Assembly (NCBI GenBank): GCA_003155795.1
Contig: PMEM01000019.1
Location: 149,981 to 183,557, forward strand
Direction: 5' to 3'
Origin: Gemmatimonadota bacterium
GTDB lineage: Bacteria > Gemmatimonadota > Gemmatimonadetes > Gemmatimonadales > Gemmatimonadaceae
DNA length: 33,577 nucleotides
The notes beneath the pieces are model-generated. The model saw nothing but the letters and a program-made list of their open reading frames with translations, made no database searches and was not told where the DNA came from. Made by a program: the position numbers and the translations under genes. Below are positions 16,507-24,470 of the stretch, in pieces (the first letter of the stretch is position 1; the number at the start of each line of letters is the position of its first letter).

Positions 16507-19038
16507 ATGGCACAACGTCAGACAATTCCCGTTCTTCCTCTGAGGGGGACGGTCATGTTCCCCGGCCTTACCTCGCCCATCTCGGCGGGGCGCCCCGGAA
16601 CCTTACGGGCGATCGAGTCCGCCCTCAAGGCGGATCGGCTCGTTTTCGCCGTTGCTCAGCGCGACAATAGCGATGAGCCGACGGCGGACATTCTCTATTC
16701 AATGGGCGTCATTGCCCGCATCGGCCAGATCCAGCGCGGCCTTGGGGGTGTCCAGTTACTCCTGCAGGGTGAGCAGCGCGCCACGGCCTTGCAATACACC
16801 ACCACCGAAGGCTTTCTCAGTGCGGTCGTAGTACCCGCAGAGGAAATGAACCCAGTTGAGAGCGACGCCGCCTTTGAGGCACTCGAAAAGGAAACCCGCG
16901 AACGCGCCGGCGAGCTCGGCGAGAAGCGCGGTCTCCCCGAGGAGGTCGTCCACCAGGTCCTCGAGTCTGTCACCGAGCCGGGCCGTTTCGCCGACCTCGT
17001 GGCTGGCTATATCGACCTGCCAGTAGCAGAAAAACAGGGTTTGCTCGAGACGCTGAGCGTCGAGGAGCGGCTCCGTCGCGTCCTGGTACAGGTCCAGCGG
17101 CAGATCGAGATGCTCGAGGCCCAGGAGGACATCAAGTCGCAGGTCCAGGAAGAGCTGGGCGAAAGGCAGCGCGAGATGTATCTCCGCGAGCAGATGAAGG
17201 CGATCCAGAAGGAACTCGGCGACGAAGATTCGTCTCAGGAAGTCACCGAACTTCGGGACAAGCTCACCAAGCTGAGTCTTCCGAAAGAGGGTCGCGCCGA
17301 AGTCGAGCGCGAGCTCGGGCGCCTCGAACGAGCCGGCCGAGAGTCCATGGAAGCGCAGGTAATCCGGACCTATCTGGAATGGATCGCGGAGCTCCCGTGG
17401 AACAATCGTTCGAACGATAACCTCGACTTGAAGCATGCGTCCGAGGTGCTCGATGAAGACCACTACGGGCTCACTGATGTGAAGGATCGCGTTCTTGAGT
17501 TCCTGGCAGTTCGACAGCTCCGCGCCAAACAGCTTGCCGATGAGGTCAAGGAAAACGGCGCAGTCCCGGCGGAGAAACTCCGTGTCGATAAGGACGAAGC
17601 AACGCCGTCGCTGAACGAAGACGACGAGAGCAAGCCGATTACGGACGAAAAGGAGGTCAAGTCGCGCGCGATGGCGAAGGGACCAATTCTTCTGTTCGTC
17701 GGGCCTCCCGGGACTGGAAAGACGTCGATCGCGAAGTCGATTGCGTCCTCGCTTGGTCGAGAGTACGTACGCATTGCGTTGGGCGGTGCGCGTGATGAGG
17801 CCGACATTCGCGGCCACCGTCGCACGTACGTCGGCGCGATGCCGGGCCGAATCATTCAGGGGATGAAACAGGCCGGCACCAAGAATCCTGTCTTCCTGCT
17901 GGATGAGGTGGACAAGCTTGGCGTCTCGTATCAGGGCGATCCATCATCTGCTCTGCTCGAAGTGCTGGATCCAGCGCAAAACGATACGTTCACCGATCAC
18001 TATCTCAACATCCCGTTCGATCTGAGCGAGGTGCTGTTTGTCGCGACCGCGAATTTCATTCAGAACATCCCGGGCCCGTTGCTCGATCGTATGGAAGTCG
18101 TGGACTTCGCCGGATACACTGAGCGTGAGAAGGCTGAGATCGCGAAGAAGTATCTGCTTCCGAAGCAGCTCGAGGAGAGCGGACTCAACGACAAGGGAAT
18201 CGAGTTCACGGACGACGCGGTGATGTCGGTCGTGTCGAACTACACTCGCGAGGCCGGTGTTCGCCAGCTCGAGCGGCAGATCGGAGCGGTCGCGCGCAAG
18301 CTTGCACGCAAGATCGCAAGCGGCGATGAAGTACCTGCCAAGGTCGACGAAGACGAAGTGCGCACACTACTCGGCAGACCTAAAGTTCATCCTGAGCACA
18401 TCCAGGCGCAGAATGAAGTTGGAGTCGCGACTGGCATGTACTACACGCCCATGGGCGGCGACATCATGTTCGTCGAGGCGTCGGTTCGCCGGTTCTTCGG
18501 AAGTCGGAGCAGTGATTCCACCGAGACACCGGGACCGGGTGGTGCCGTGTCGCTCATCCTCACCGGCCAGCTCGGCGATGTGATGAAGGAATCAGCGCGT
18601 GCAGCATTCACGTACGCGACCAACAACGCGGCGCGCCTCGGAATTCCGAAAGACAGACTCGGAGCGATCGAAGCGCACATCCACGTTCCGGCTGGAGCCA
18701 TTCCAAAGGACGGTCCGAGTGCCGGACTAGCGATAGCTACCGCACTCGTCTCGGAGATGAGCGACCGACCCGTTCGTCGCGACGTTGCGATGACCGGTGA
18801 GATCACGCTCCGCGGTCGTGCACTACCGATTGGCGGCTTGAAGGAGAAGGTGCTCGGAGCGCACAGAGCAGGCATCAAACACATCATTCTGCCGAAGGCA
18901 AATGAGCCTGATATCGAGGACATTCCAGAAGAGGTGCGGTCGCAGCTGACGTTCCATCCCGTCGAGACATTGACGGAAGTACTGCAGTATGCGCTGGAGC
19001 CTGTGGAGGAAGAGCCGAAGTTGGCGGCGGCGTCGTAG
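16507..19038 (+). CDS. lon: ATP-dependent protease Lon
   Basis: AAA+ serine protease that degrades misfolded and regulatory proteins in the cytoplasm. The 843-aa reading from ATG 16507 begins MAQRQTIPVLPLRG, as in other Lon proteins. An ATG at 16462 would add 15 residues, and neither has a strong Shine-Dalgarno. The N-domain and coiled coil run to about 335, Walker A GPPGTGKT is at 399-406, Walker B FLLDEVDK at 463-470, and the catalytic dyad is S738 (DGPSAG) and K781 (GLKEKV). It is longer than E. coli Lon (784 aa) mainly through two insertions: a charged, acidic segment at about 342-389 between the helical linker and Walker A, and a Ser/Pro/Gly loop at about 661-681 in the protease domain. 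No heat-shock operator was recognised upstream. The 3' end runs into a 14-bp tandem repeat. Confidence 0.96.
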   Translation: MAQRQTIPVLPLRGTVMFPGLTSPISAGRPGTLRAIESALKADRLVFAVAQRDNSDEPTADILYSMGVIARIGQIQRGLGGVQLLLQGEQRATALQYTTTEGFLSAVVVPAEEMNPVESDAAFEALEKETRERAGELGEKRGLPEEVVHQVLESVTEPGRFADLVAGYIDLPVAEKQGLLETLSVEERLRRVLVQVQRQIEMLEAQEDIKSQVQEELGERQREMYLREQMKAIQKELGDEDSSQEVTELRDKLTKLSLPKEGRAEVERELGRLERAGRESMEAQVIRTYLEWIAELPWNNRSNDNLDLKHASEVLDEDHYGLTDVKDRVLEFLAVRQLRAKQLADEVKENGAVPAEKLRVDKDEATPSLNEDDESKPITDEKEVKSRAMAKGPILLFVGPPGTGKTSIAKSIASSLGREYVRIALGGARDEADIRGHRRTYVGAMPGRIIQGMKQAGTKNPVFLLDEVDKLGVSYQGDPSSALLEVLDPAQNDTFTDHYLNIPFDLSEVLFVATANFIQNIPGPLLDRMEVVDFAGYTEREKAEIAKKYLLPKQLEESGLNDKGIEFTDDAVMSVVSNYTREAGVRQLERQIGAVARKLARKIASGDEVPAKVDEDEVRTLLGRPKVHPEHIQAQNEVGVATGMYYTPMGGDIMFVEASVRRFFGSRSSDSTETPGPGGAVSLILTGQLGDVMKESARAAFTYATNNAARLGIPKDRLGAIEAHIHVPAGAIPKDGPSAGLAIATALVSEMSDRPVRRDVAMTGEITLRGRALPIGGLKEKVLGAHRAGIKHIILPKANEPDIEDIPEEVRSQLTFHPVETLTEVLQYALEPVEEEPKLAAAS

Positions 19039-19066
19039 CGGCGGCGTTGTAGCAGCGGCGTCGTCC
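19025..19066 (+). repeat. 14-bp tandem repeat across the lon stop codon
   Basis: Nearly three units: CGGCGGCGTCGTAG, CGGCGGCGTTGTAG and CAGCGGCGTCGTCC. The first unit contains the last lon codons and its TAG stop, and the second repeats that TAG. The third runs directly into the hairpin repeat at 19060. It looks like a slippage-prone GC repeat formed next to an inserted element. Confidence 0.7.
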
Positions 19067-19090
19067 CCGCGAAAGCGGGGATCCATTTTC
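19060..19090. repeat. Dispersed palindromic repeat, copy 3
   Basis: TCCCCGC-GAAA-GCGGGGA stem-loop with the CCATTTTC tail. The 27 nt from the core to the end are identical to the copy at 9577, and the GTCGTCCCC start matches the copy at 9682. It lies 21 nt after the lon stop, again in a 3' intergenic region. Confidence 0.85.
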
Positions 19091-19107
19091 TCTTGGGGCG
19101 CAACGTA

Positions 19108-19144
19108 GCAGAAGGGGGACGCAAATATTGCGTCCCCCTTCTGC
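19108..19144. terminator. Perfect 17-bp hairpin between convergent genes
   Basis: GCAGAAGGGGGACGCAA and its exact complement flank a 3-nt ATA loop. It lies 69 nt after lon and 68 nt after the convergent small-protein gene, so it can fold in both transcripts. Neither strand has a T-run after the stem, so it may act as a bidirectional mRNA end or need a factor. Confidence 0.7.
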
Positions 19145-19212
19145 GTATTCAGCGAGCGATCGAGCCGTTCCGAACGACCGTTCGGTTGCGTGTTGCGAGT
19201 GGTCAGTCGTGA

Positions 19213-19578
19213 CTATCGCACGTATTCGTACAGCCCCACAAGGCCTACGGCGACGCCGCCGAGCGCGACGGCTGTTCCAGCGCTGTCACCGATGAGTAGG
19301 CCAGCGACCAGGGCGGCTCCGCCAACTGCCATGAGGGCGACACCTTCTCCCTGGTGAAGTCCTTCGGCCGCCGCGCTGTTGACCACGAGCGGGGCATTCG
19401 CGTCGGACTTTACCTGGATACCGGCCACATCGGATCGGACCATGGACGGCGCGGCCGTTGGTGCGGTGGATACGGCGGGAACAGGCGAAGCAGGCGCCAG
19501 AGCACTCGTGCTCTGAGCGAAGACTGCGGCTGGTGCGAGTATGGCGGCAAGTGCGAGCGAAGCGAACCGGTTTATCAT
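19213..19578 (-). CDS. Small exported Ala/Gly-rich membrane protein (121 aa)
   Basis: Function unknown. The ATG at 19578 is preceded by GAGGAAA and gives MINRFASLALAAILAPAAVFAQ, a signal peptide with probable cleavage after VFA. The frame is open 25 codons further upstream, but that part has no signal and would bury it. The mature protein has an Ala/Pro/Ser-rich low-complexity stretch (STSALAPASPVPAVSTAPTA), a short polar part, then a hydrophobic C-terminus with two likely helices rich in small residues (VALMAVGGAALVAGLLIG and GTAVALGGVAVGLVGLY) ending in EYVR. Such small-residue hairpins resemble glycine-zipper membrane proteins. It is divergent from the PHP gene (90 bp between starts) and convergent with lon. 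The Gly-zipper gene at 29900 has a similar layout. Confidence 0.68.
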   Translation of the reverse strand: MINRFASLALAAILAPAAVFAQSTSALAPASPVPAVSTAPTAAPSMVRSDVAGIQVKSDANAPLVVNSAAAEGLHQGEGVALMAVGGAALVAGLLIGDSAGTAVALGGVAVGLVGLYEYVR

Positions 19579-19668
19579 GGATTTCCTCGTTTTCGGTGGG
19601 TGTGCGGTACTATGCTTCAACATCCAACGCAATCGCCGCGCCGCCACGGTCAAAATAGATTACCGCTT

Positions 19669-20940
19669 GTGAGAATTTCCAAACGTTTAACGATCCTGGC
19701 GGTGGCCGGCCTTGCTGTCCTCGGCACCGCTTTCGTCGGTTCCACGCCGATCCTGAACGCGGAATCGGGCGTTTCTGTGACCGATGCGTCGCTGATACAT
19801 TCGGCGGCGTACACGATGCTTGCTCCGTTCTGTACGATACTCGACGCACTGACGCTGCTATCACTTCACCAGCACATGGCGGTGCTTGCCACTGTCTTTT
19901 TACTGGTGATCGCGTGGCGCGTTATTCGGGCAAGTTCCCGGGGCACGTCGTTGCTTCGTGAGATTGGAGCGTTCGTAGCGACACTGGCGGCCATTGTGAT
20001 CGTGTATGGAGGCGGCGCTGTTCTGCCGCGACCGATGGCGGGTATCATGATGCACGACGCCAACAAGGTCGTAATCGATTTTCACAGCCATACGAACGCG
20101 TCGTGGGACGGCGCCAACTGGTTCACGCCGGAGCGCAACCGCGCATGGCATGACGCAGCCGGTTTCGACGTTGCATACATCAGTGATCACAAGAGCCTTG
20201 TCGGAGCGAAGGCTGGTATCGCTGGAAACCCTGCGCGTGCTGGAGATGCAACGGTGCTCCTGCCCGCGCTCGAGGCGCGGGATCAGTACGAACACATCGT
20301 CGCCATCGGCATCGACTCGACGTTTGCATTCGATCCAAAGGGAGACTGGCACGATCCGAAACGCGACACCGCAGTGGCGGTATCTGCTTCGGTCCCCATG
20401 CTGATCCTCACGATTCCGGGCAATCTCACCAAGTTGCCGGACAACGAGTTGCAAGGATTCGCGCGTCTCTACGCAGTTGAACTCAGCGACGGTGCGCCCA
20501 AGGGAATCGGGATGATTCAGAGGACGCGCGCGAATATAATCGCGTTCGCCGACACGCTGAACCTCGCCGTGGTTGCCGGATCCGACAATCACGGCTGGGG
20601 CCGTACGGCTGTTGGATGGAGCATCATGCAGTTGCCGGGCTGGCGTGACATGAATCCCGCACAACTGGATTCCGCGATTCAGCGCGATATAAGAATCAGG
20701 CGCCGTCACGCCGTGCAGGTTTACATCCGCGACACGCCGGACGCCGGTTCGTCGCTGTTCGCGACAGTCTTTACGGCGCCGCTCGTAATCTGGCGCGTAC
20801 TCGTAGATCTGGACTGGGCAGAGCGGATCTCCTGGTTGGGCTGGATCGTACTCATCGCCTCGATCGCGACGATGCTCAGTTCACGGGCGGCTCGCGAAAC
20901 TATTCCGCCAGCCGCGCGAAGGAAACCAGTGAAGGTCTGA
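19669..20940 (+). CDS. Membrane protein with PHP-type phosphoesterase domain
   Basis: 423 aa from a GTG start; an in-frame ATG at 19612 would add 19 basic residues. Three hydrophobic segments come first (LTILAVAGLAVLGTAFVG, HMAVLATVFLLVIAWRVI, IGAFVATLAAIVIVYGGGAV). The next ~220 residues carry PHP metal motifs in order: DFHSHTNASWDG (HxH), VAYISDHKS (DH), ALEARDQYEHIVAIGI (Glu and His) and GSDNHGWG (DxH). Two more hydrophobic stretches close the protein (VFTAPLVIWRVLV and WLGWIVLIASIATML). PHP domains hydrolyse phosphoester bonds with bound metals. Here the domain is tied to the membrane and its substrate is unknown. The last 220 nt overlap the convergent UbiB-family gene. The N-terminal start is the least certain point. 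Confidence 0.8.
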   Translation: MRISKRLTILAVAGLAVLGTAFVGSTPILNAESGVSVTDASLIHSAAYTMLAPFCTILDALTLLSLHQHMAVLATVFLLVIAWRVIRASSRGTSLLREIGAFVATLAAIVIVYGGGAVLPRPMAGIMMHDANKVVIDFHSHTNASWDGANWFTPERNRAWHDAAGFDVAYISDHKSLVGAKAGIAGNPARAGDATVLLPALEARDQYEHIVAIGIDSTFAFDPKGDWHDPKRDTAVAVSASVPMLILTIPGNLTKLPDNELQGFARLYAVELSDGAPKGIGMIQRTRANIIAFADTLNLAVVAGSDNHGWGRTAVGWSIMQLPGWRDMNPAQLDSAIQRDIRIRRRHAVQVYIRDTPDAGSSLFATVFTAPLVIWRVLVDLDWAERISWLGWIVLIASIATMLSSRAARETIPPAARRKPVKV

Positions 20941-22268
20941 ATCGTGTCACGAGACTCGGATTGATCGAGCTCGCCGAGCGATGTCAGGATCTGCCGGCGC
21001 ATCGTCATCGCGATGGGCGAGACCACCAGCAGTGCATTGAATCGCGCATCATACCGAACACCAAGTCCTTCGATAAGCGCCGCGGTTCGCGCGAAATACA
21101 CCATGTCCGGCGGCAGTATCACGGGGAAATCGTACAGCGTTTCCAGGACCTGATCGGCGAGCAACTCGTGCTCGACGAATTCAATTCGCTCCTGCGTCGT
21201 AGTGCGCTCAAATGCAACGCTCAGGAGCGTCTCGACGAGCCGTAGCATCACGTGACGTTCCACTCCCGGCTGCACTACGCCAAGCGCATAGAACCCGTCC
21301 AGTACCGCATTGGTGTCTTTTTTGATGGCGGCGAAAACTGTACGCACCAGCGCAAGCCGCGTCGCACGCGGGACGTCCACGACCAGCCCAAAGTCGAGGA
21401 GCACCACTCGCCCGTCGTCGCCCCATAGCAGGTTGCCGGGGTGGGGATCCGCGTGAAAGAATCCATCCACCAGCATCATCTGTACGTACAGTTCCATCAC
21501 TGTACGCACGAGGTAACCGGTATCGACCGCTCCGCTGGCGATGAGCGGGGCGAGCGCATCGATCCGGGTTCCTGGCATGTACTCCAGCACGAGTGCCCGG
21601 CGCCGCGTCATCTCAGCGAACACGATCGGTACCGCCACCTTGGGATTGAATGCGAAGTTGGTACGAATCCGTTCTGCGTATTCGCCTTCCTTGCGGAAAT
21701 CCATTTCGTCACCGATCCTGCGCGCGAACTCGCCGAGTATCGCACGCAGTCCAAGCACGTGCGGATTCGGAAAGAAACGTTCGGCCCATCTCAGAATGAG
21801 GGCGGAAGCCTTCACGTCAGCTGCGACAGTATGCTCGATGTTTGGTCGCAACACTTTCACGACCACGTCCACGTCCAGATATCGCGCGCGATGCACCTGG
21901 CCAAGCGACGCAGAGGCGAGCGGCACGCGGGACCACTCTGTGAACAGCTCATTCACCGGCTGTCCATATTCCTCCTCGATGACACGCTCGATCTGGTCAA
22001 CGGAAACTGGTGGGACGCGATCCGTAAGTGTACTGATCGCACTTACGTACGGCTCGGGGAGGAGGTCTGCGCGGCCCGCGAACACCTGCGCGATCTTGAT
22101 GAAGCTCGGACCGAGTTTCGCGATGGTCGCGACGAGACGTTCGGCTCGACGGGCATGGAACGCAGCCGATCGTTTCGCTGGGCGGCCGATCACGATCCAG
22201 CGACGCACATCGCGCCGGAACGAGAGTATGAATGGGAGCACGCGCGAAAGCACGTACAGCGTGCGCAT
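20721..22268 (-). CDS. ABC1/UbiB-family kinase-like protein
   Basis: 515-aa protein of the atypical kinase family linked to ubiquinone/menaquinone and other isoprenoid-lipid homeostasis. Hallmarks are LGPSFIKIAQ (52-61), the region of the family's KxGQ motif but here K-I-A-Q; the Ala-rich loop PLASASLGQVHRA (116-128); VVVKVLRP with the ATP-site Lys; FFHADPHPGNLL; and LLDFGLVV (DFG). After the core the last ~72 residues are Ser/Thr-rich and lie entirely within the antisense overlap with the PHP gene. I see no C-terminal transmembrane pair like that of E. coli UbiB. It follows the penicillin-binding protein gene by 104 nt on the same strand. The family is certain. The lipid partner is not. Confidence 0.9.
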   Translation of the reverse strand: MRTLYVLSRVLPFILSFRRDVRRWIVIGRPAKRSAAFHARRAERLVATIAKLGPSFIKIAQVFAGRADLLPEPYVSAISTLTDRVPPVSVDQIERVIEEEYGQPVNELFTEWSRVPLASASLGQVHRARYLDVDVVVKVLRPNIEHTVAADVKASALILRWAERFFPNPHVLGLRAILGEFARRIGDEMDFRKEGEYAERIRTNFAFNPKVAVPIVFAEMTRRRALVLEYMPGTRIDALAPLIASGAVDTGYLVRTVMELYVQMMLVDGFFHADPHPGNLLWGDDGRVVLLDFGLVVDVPRATRLALVRTVFAAIKKDTNAVLDGFYALGVVQPGVERHVMLRLVETLLSVAFERTTTQERIEFVEHELLADQVLETLYDFPVILPPDMVYFARTAALIEGLGVRYDARFNALLVVSPIAMTMRRQILTSLGELDQSESRDTIQTFTGFLRAAGGIVSRAARELSIVAIEAMSTIQPNQEIRSAQSRSTSTRQITSGAVKTVANSDEPASGVSRM

Positions 22269-22372
22269 AATGGGTTACGTCTCGGGGATCATCGATGCAC
22301 TGCCTGGCAGTCCATGCAACTTAGCGACTTGCGTGGGGCACCACTTTGTAATTCAGCATCAATAGCGTACAG

Positions 22373-24385
22373 CTAGAAAACCAGCGCACCGGCGCTGAAG
22401 GCCACACGGGGGTCCAGCTTGAGCGAATCGGGTTCGGTGCCTTCCACGAAGTATTCCGTGTATCGCCTGTCGGGCGGCGTCAGCGCAGTCGCCATCTGTC
22501 CTGTGGAACGATCGAATTCTGCACTGATCACGCCGATCGGCGGCGCCCAGGAAACGTCACGCGTGCCCCGCGCGTTGAGATATTGCTGAACCATGCGTCC
22601 CCACACAGGCGCCGAATACGACCCGCCAGCCGCACCGCTGCCCATTGGAGTGGGTTGATCAAAGCCCATCCACACGCCTGCAACGAGCCCGGGCGTAACA
22701 CCGATGAACCACGCGTCGGTGTTGCTGTTCGTCGTACCGGTCTTCCCCGCAACAGGAACGCTGGCGGGAATATATTTGCGCACAGACGTCGCGGTGCCAC
22801 GATCAACGACGTCGCGCATCATGTCTCGTGTAACGAATGTTACGCGAGGATCCAGCGCTGGCGCGAGTGCATGTACGGCCTGAGTGAACACGATCTTGCC
22901 AGTCGGGTCCTGTATGCGATAGATGAACCGTGGCGTCACCGGCGTACCCAGATTTGCAAATGTTGTGTACGCGCTCACGAGATTGAGCGGTTGCACTGTT
23001 GAGGCACCGATCGCGCTCGCCGGCACTGGCGCAATCGGAGACGTGATGCCCATCCGCCGCGCGGTCGCAATCACACTGTCCATCCCGAGTTGCTGGCCCA
23101 GCTCTACGGCCACAATATTCCGCGATTTTGCGAGTGCCTCGCGCAACGTGATCATGCCGAGGTAGCGGTGATCGTCGTCGTCCGGGCGGTAGTACGTACC
23201 ATTCGGTAGAAGAATCTTGATCGCGGTATCAGCGACCATCGTCGTCGGCGCCATGCTATCGGCAACGGCGGTCGCGTAGACTATTGGCTTGAACGAAGAA
23301 CCAGGCTGACGCATGCCGTCGATCGCACGATCGTATGAGCTGCGCGAATAGTCTCGGCCGCCGACCAGAGCGCGGACATCGCCCGTATTCGGGTCCATGG
23401 CGACGACTGCGCCCTGCAGGTAACCGCTGCCCGAGGCAATCGTCGGGTGACGATATCCCTTTGCGGATTCGATGGCATCCGCCTGTGCACGAAGTGCATC
23501 GGTCGCGGCGGTTTGAAGAAGCGGGTCGAGACCCGTGTATATCTTGTAACCGCCAGACATGACGGGCACGCCTGCACGCGTCGCCTGAATGCGAACGACA
23601 TCCACGTAATAGCGCGCAGGCGCTGGCATCCCCCAGTCTGGCGCGGTGACAAGTGGCGAGGCCTGTGCAGCGCTGGCCTCCGACTGTGTTATGTAGTGCT
23701 GCTGCGCCATGAGGGCGAGCACTGTGTTGCGTCTTTCGCGAGTGCGCGCAGCATGCAGTACCGGATCATAAATCGCTGGCCCCTTCGGCATCGCGGCAAG
23801 CGTCGCTGCTTCGGCAAGTGTGAGGTTAGCAGCGGACTTCCCGAAGTAGTGTCTCGCCGCGCTCTCGATGCCGTAGTATCCATGCCCGAACGAGATGTCG
23901 TTCAGATACCCTTCGAGAATCTGTTCCTTGTTGTAGTGCTTTTCCATTTCGCGCGCGGCCTGCTGCTCGCGAAGTTTGCGACTTATGCTTTGATCATTCC
24001 GGTTGACGACGTCGGGATGCATGTTGCCGACCAGCTGCTGAGTGATTGTGCTTGCGCCGCGCCGATCGCCCATGATGTCGTCCTTTATCGCGCCAGCTAT
24101 TCCAATCAGATCAACACCGTTGTGCTGATAGAAGCGCTGGTCCTCGACCGCCACGAAGGCCTGCCCAACGTATTTGGGCAGGGTCCGGATCGAAATACTC
24201 GTCCTCAGCTCCCGGCCGATCTCGCCGATCAGCGAGCCATCATTGGCAAAGACGAGCGAAGATTGCGGGAGCGTGTTGATCCGCCAGGGTTCGCCGGTCG
24301 ATGCCTGCGCGCCGATAGTCCACACGGGCGTCAGAACCGCCAACGCGGCACTGATTCGGACGATTCGCCTGCCGGCTTTGGTCAT
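22373..24385 (-). CDS. Class A penicillin-binding protein (PBP1A-like)
   Basis: 670-aa bifunctional peptidoglycan synthase. It has an N-terminal signal-anchor (RISAALAVLTPVWTIGAQA), then the GT51 glycosyltransferase domain with EDQRFYQHNG (81-90, catalytic E81), GASTITQQL (110-118) and LEGYLNDISFG. The transpeptidase domain has SSFK (363-366, SxxK nucleophile S363), SRN (421-423) and KTGTTN (548-553). It polymerises and crosslinks glycan strands in the periplasm. It is short compared with E. coli PBP1A (about 850 aa), as it lacks extra domains, and it ends soon after the transpeptidase (VAFSAGALVF). Its start is divergent from marR, and the marR palindrome lies 66 bp upstream, so shared control is possible. 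The UbiB-family gene follows. Confidence 0.94.
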   Translation of the reverse strand: MTKAGRRIVRISAALAVLTPVWTIGAQASTGEPWRINTLPQSSLVFANDGSLIGEIGRELRTSISIRTLPKYVGQAFVAVEDQRFYQHNGVDLIGIAGAIKDDIMGDRRGASTITQQLVGNMHPDVVNRNDQSISRKLREQQAAREMEKHYNKEQILEGYLNDISFGHGYYGIESAARHYFGKSAANLTLAEAATLAAMPKGPAIYDPVLHAARTRERRNTVLALMAQQHYITQSEASAAQASPLVTAPDWGMPAPARYYVDVVRIQATRAGVPVMSGGYKIYTGLDPLLQTAATDALRAQADAIESAKGYRHPTIASGSGYLQGAVVAMDPNTGDVRALVGGRDYSRSSYDRAIDGMRQPGSSFKPIVYATAVADSMAPTTMVADTAIKILLPNGTYYRPDDDDHRYLGMITLREALAKSRNIVAVELGQQLGMDSVIATARRMGITSPIAPVPASAIGASTVQPLNLVSAYTTFANLGTPVTPRFIYRIQDPTGKIVFTQAVHALAPALDPRVTFVTRDMMRDVVDRGTATSVRKYIPASVPVAGKTGTTNSNTDAWFIGVTPGLVAGVWMGFDQPTPMGSGAAGGSYSAPVWGRMVQQYLNARGTRDVSWAPPIGVISAEFDRSTGQMATALTPPDRRYTEYFVEGTEPDSLKLDPRVAFSAGALVF

Positions 24386-24450
24386 GGTTTAAGGATAACC
24401 CCGGGTGTTGCAGAAGTTTCTGCTATGTGCTTGCGGCATTGCGTGTTAGC

Positions 24451-24470
24451 TTGGTACCCATGGGTACCAA
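24451..24470. promoter_or_regulatory. Perfect 20-bp palindrome at the marR start codon
   Basis: TTGGTACCCATGGGTACCAA is self-complementary over all 20 bases, with the marR ATG at its centre (24460-24462). MarR dimers typically bind near-perfect 16-20-bp palindromes, often autoregulating. A repressor bound here would cover the 5' end of its own gene and lies about 66 bp upstream of the divergent penicillin-binding protein gene. No separate Shine-Dalgarno is visible before this ATG. Confidence 0.72.

Noticed and set aside
16756..17817. 353-codon minus-strand open frame inside lon
   Set aside because: It mirrors the lon codons and lacks any motif or ribosome site. Lon itself is certain.
19579..19668. 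Promoter elements for the divergent small-protein and PHP genes
   Set aside because: A TTGAC-like sequence on the minus strand near 19649-19654 has no matching -10 at a normal distance, so no promoter was assigned.
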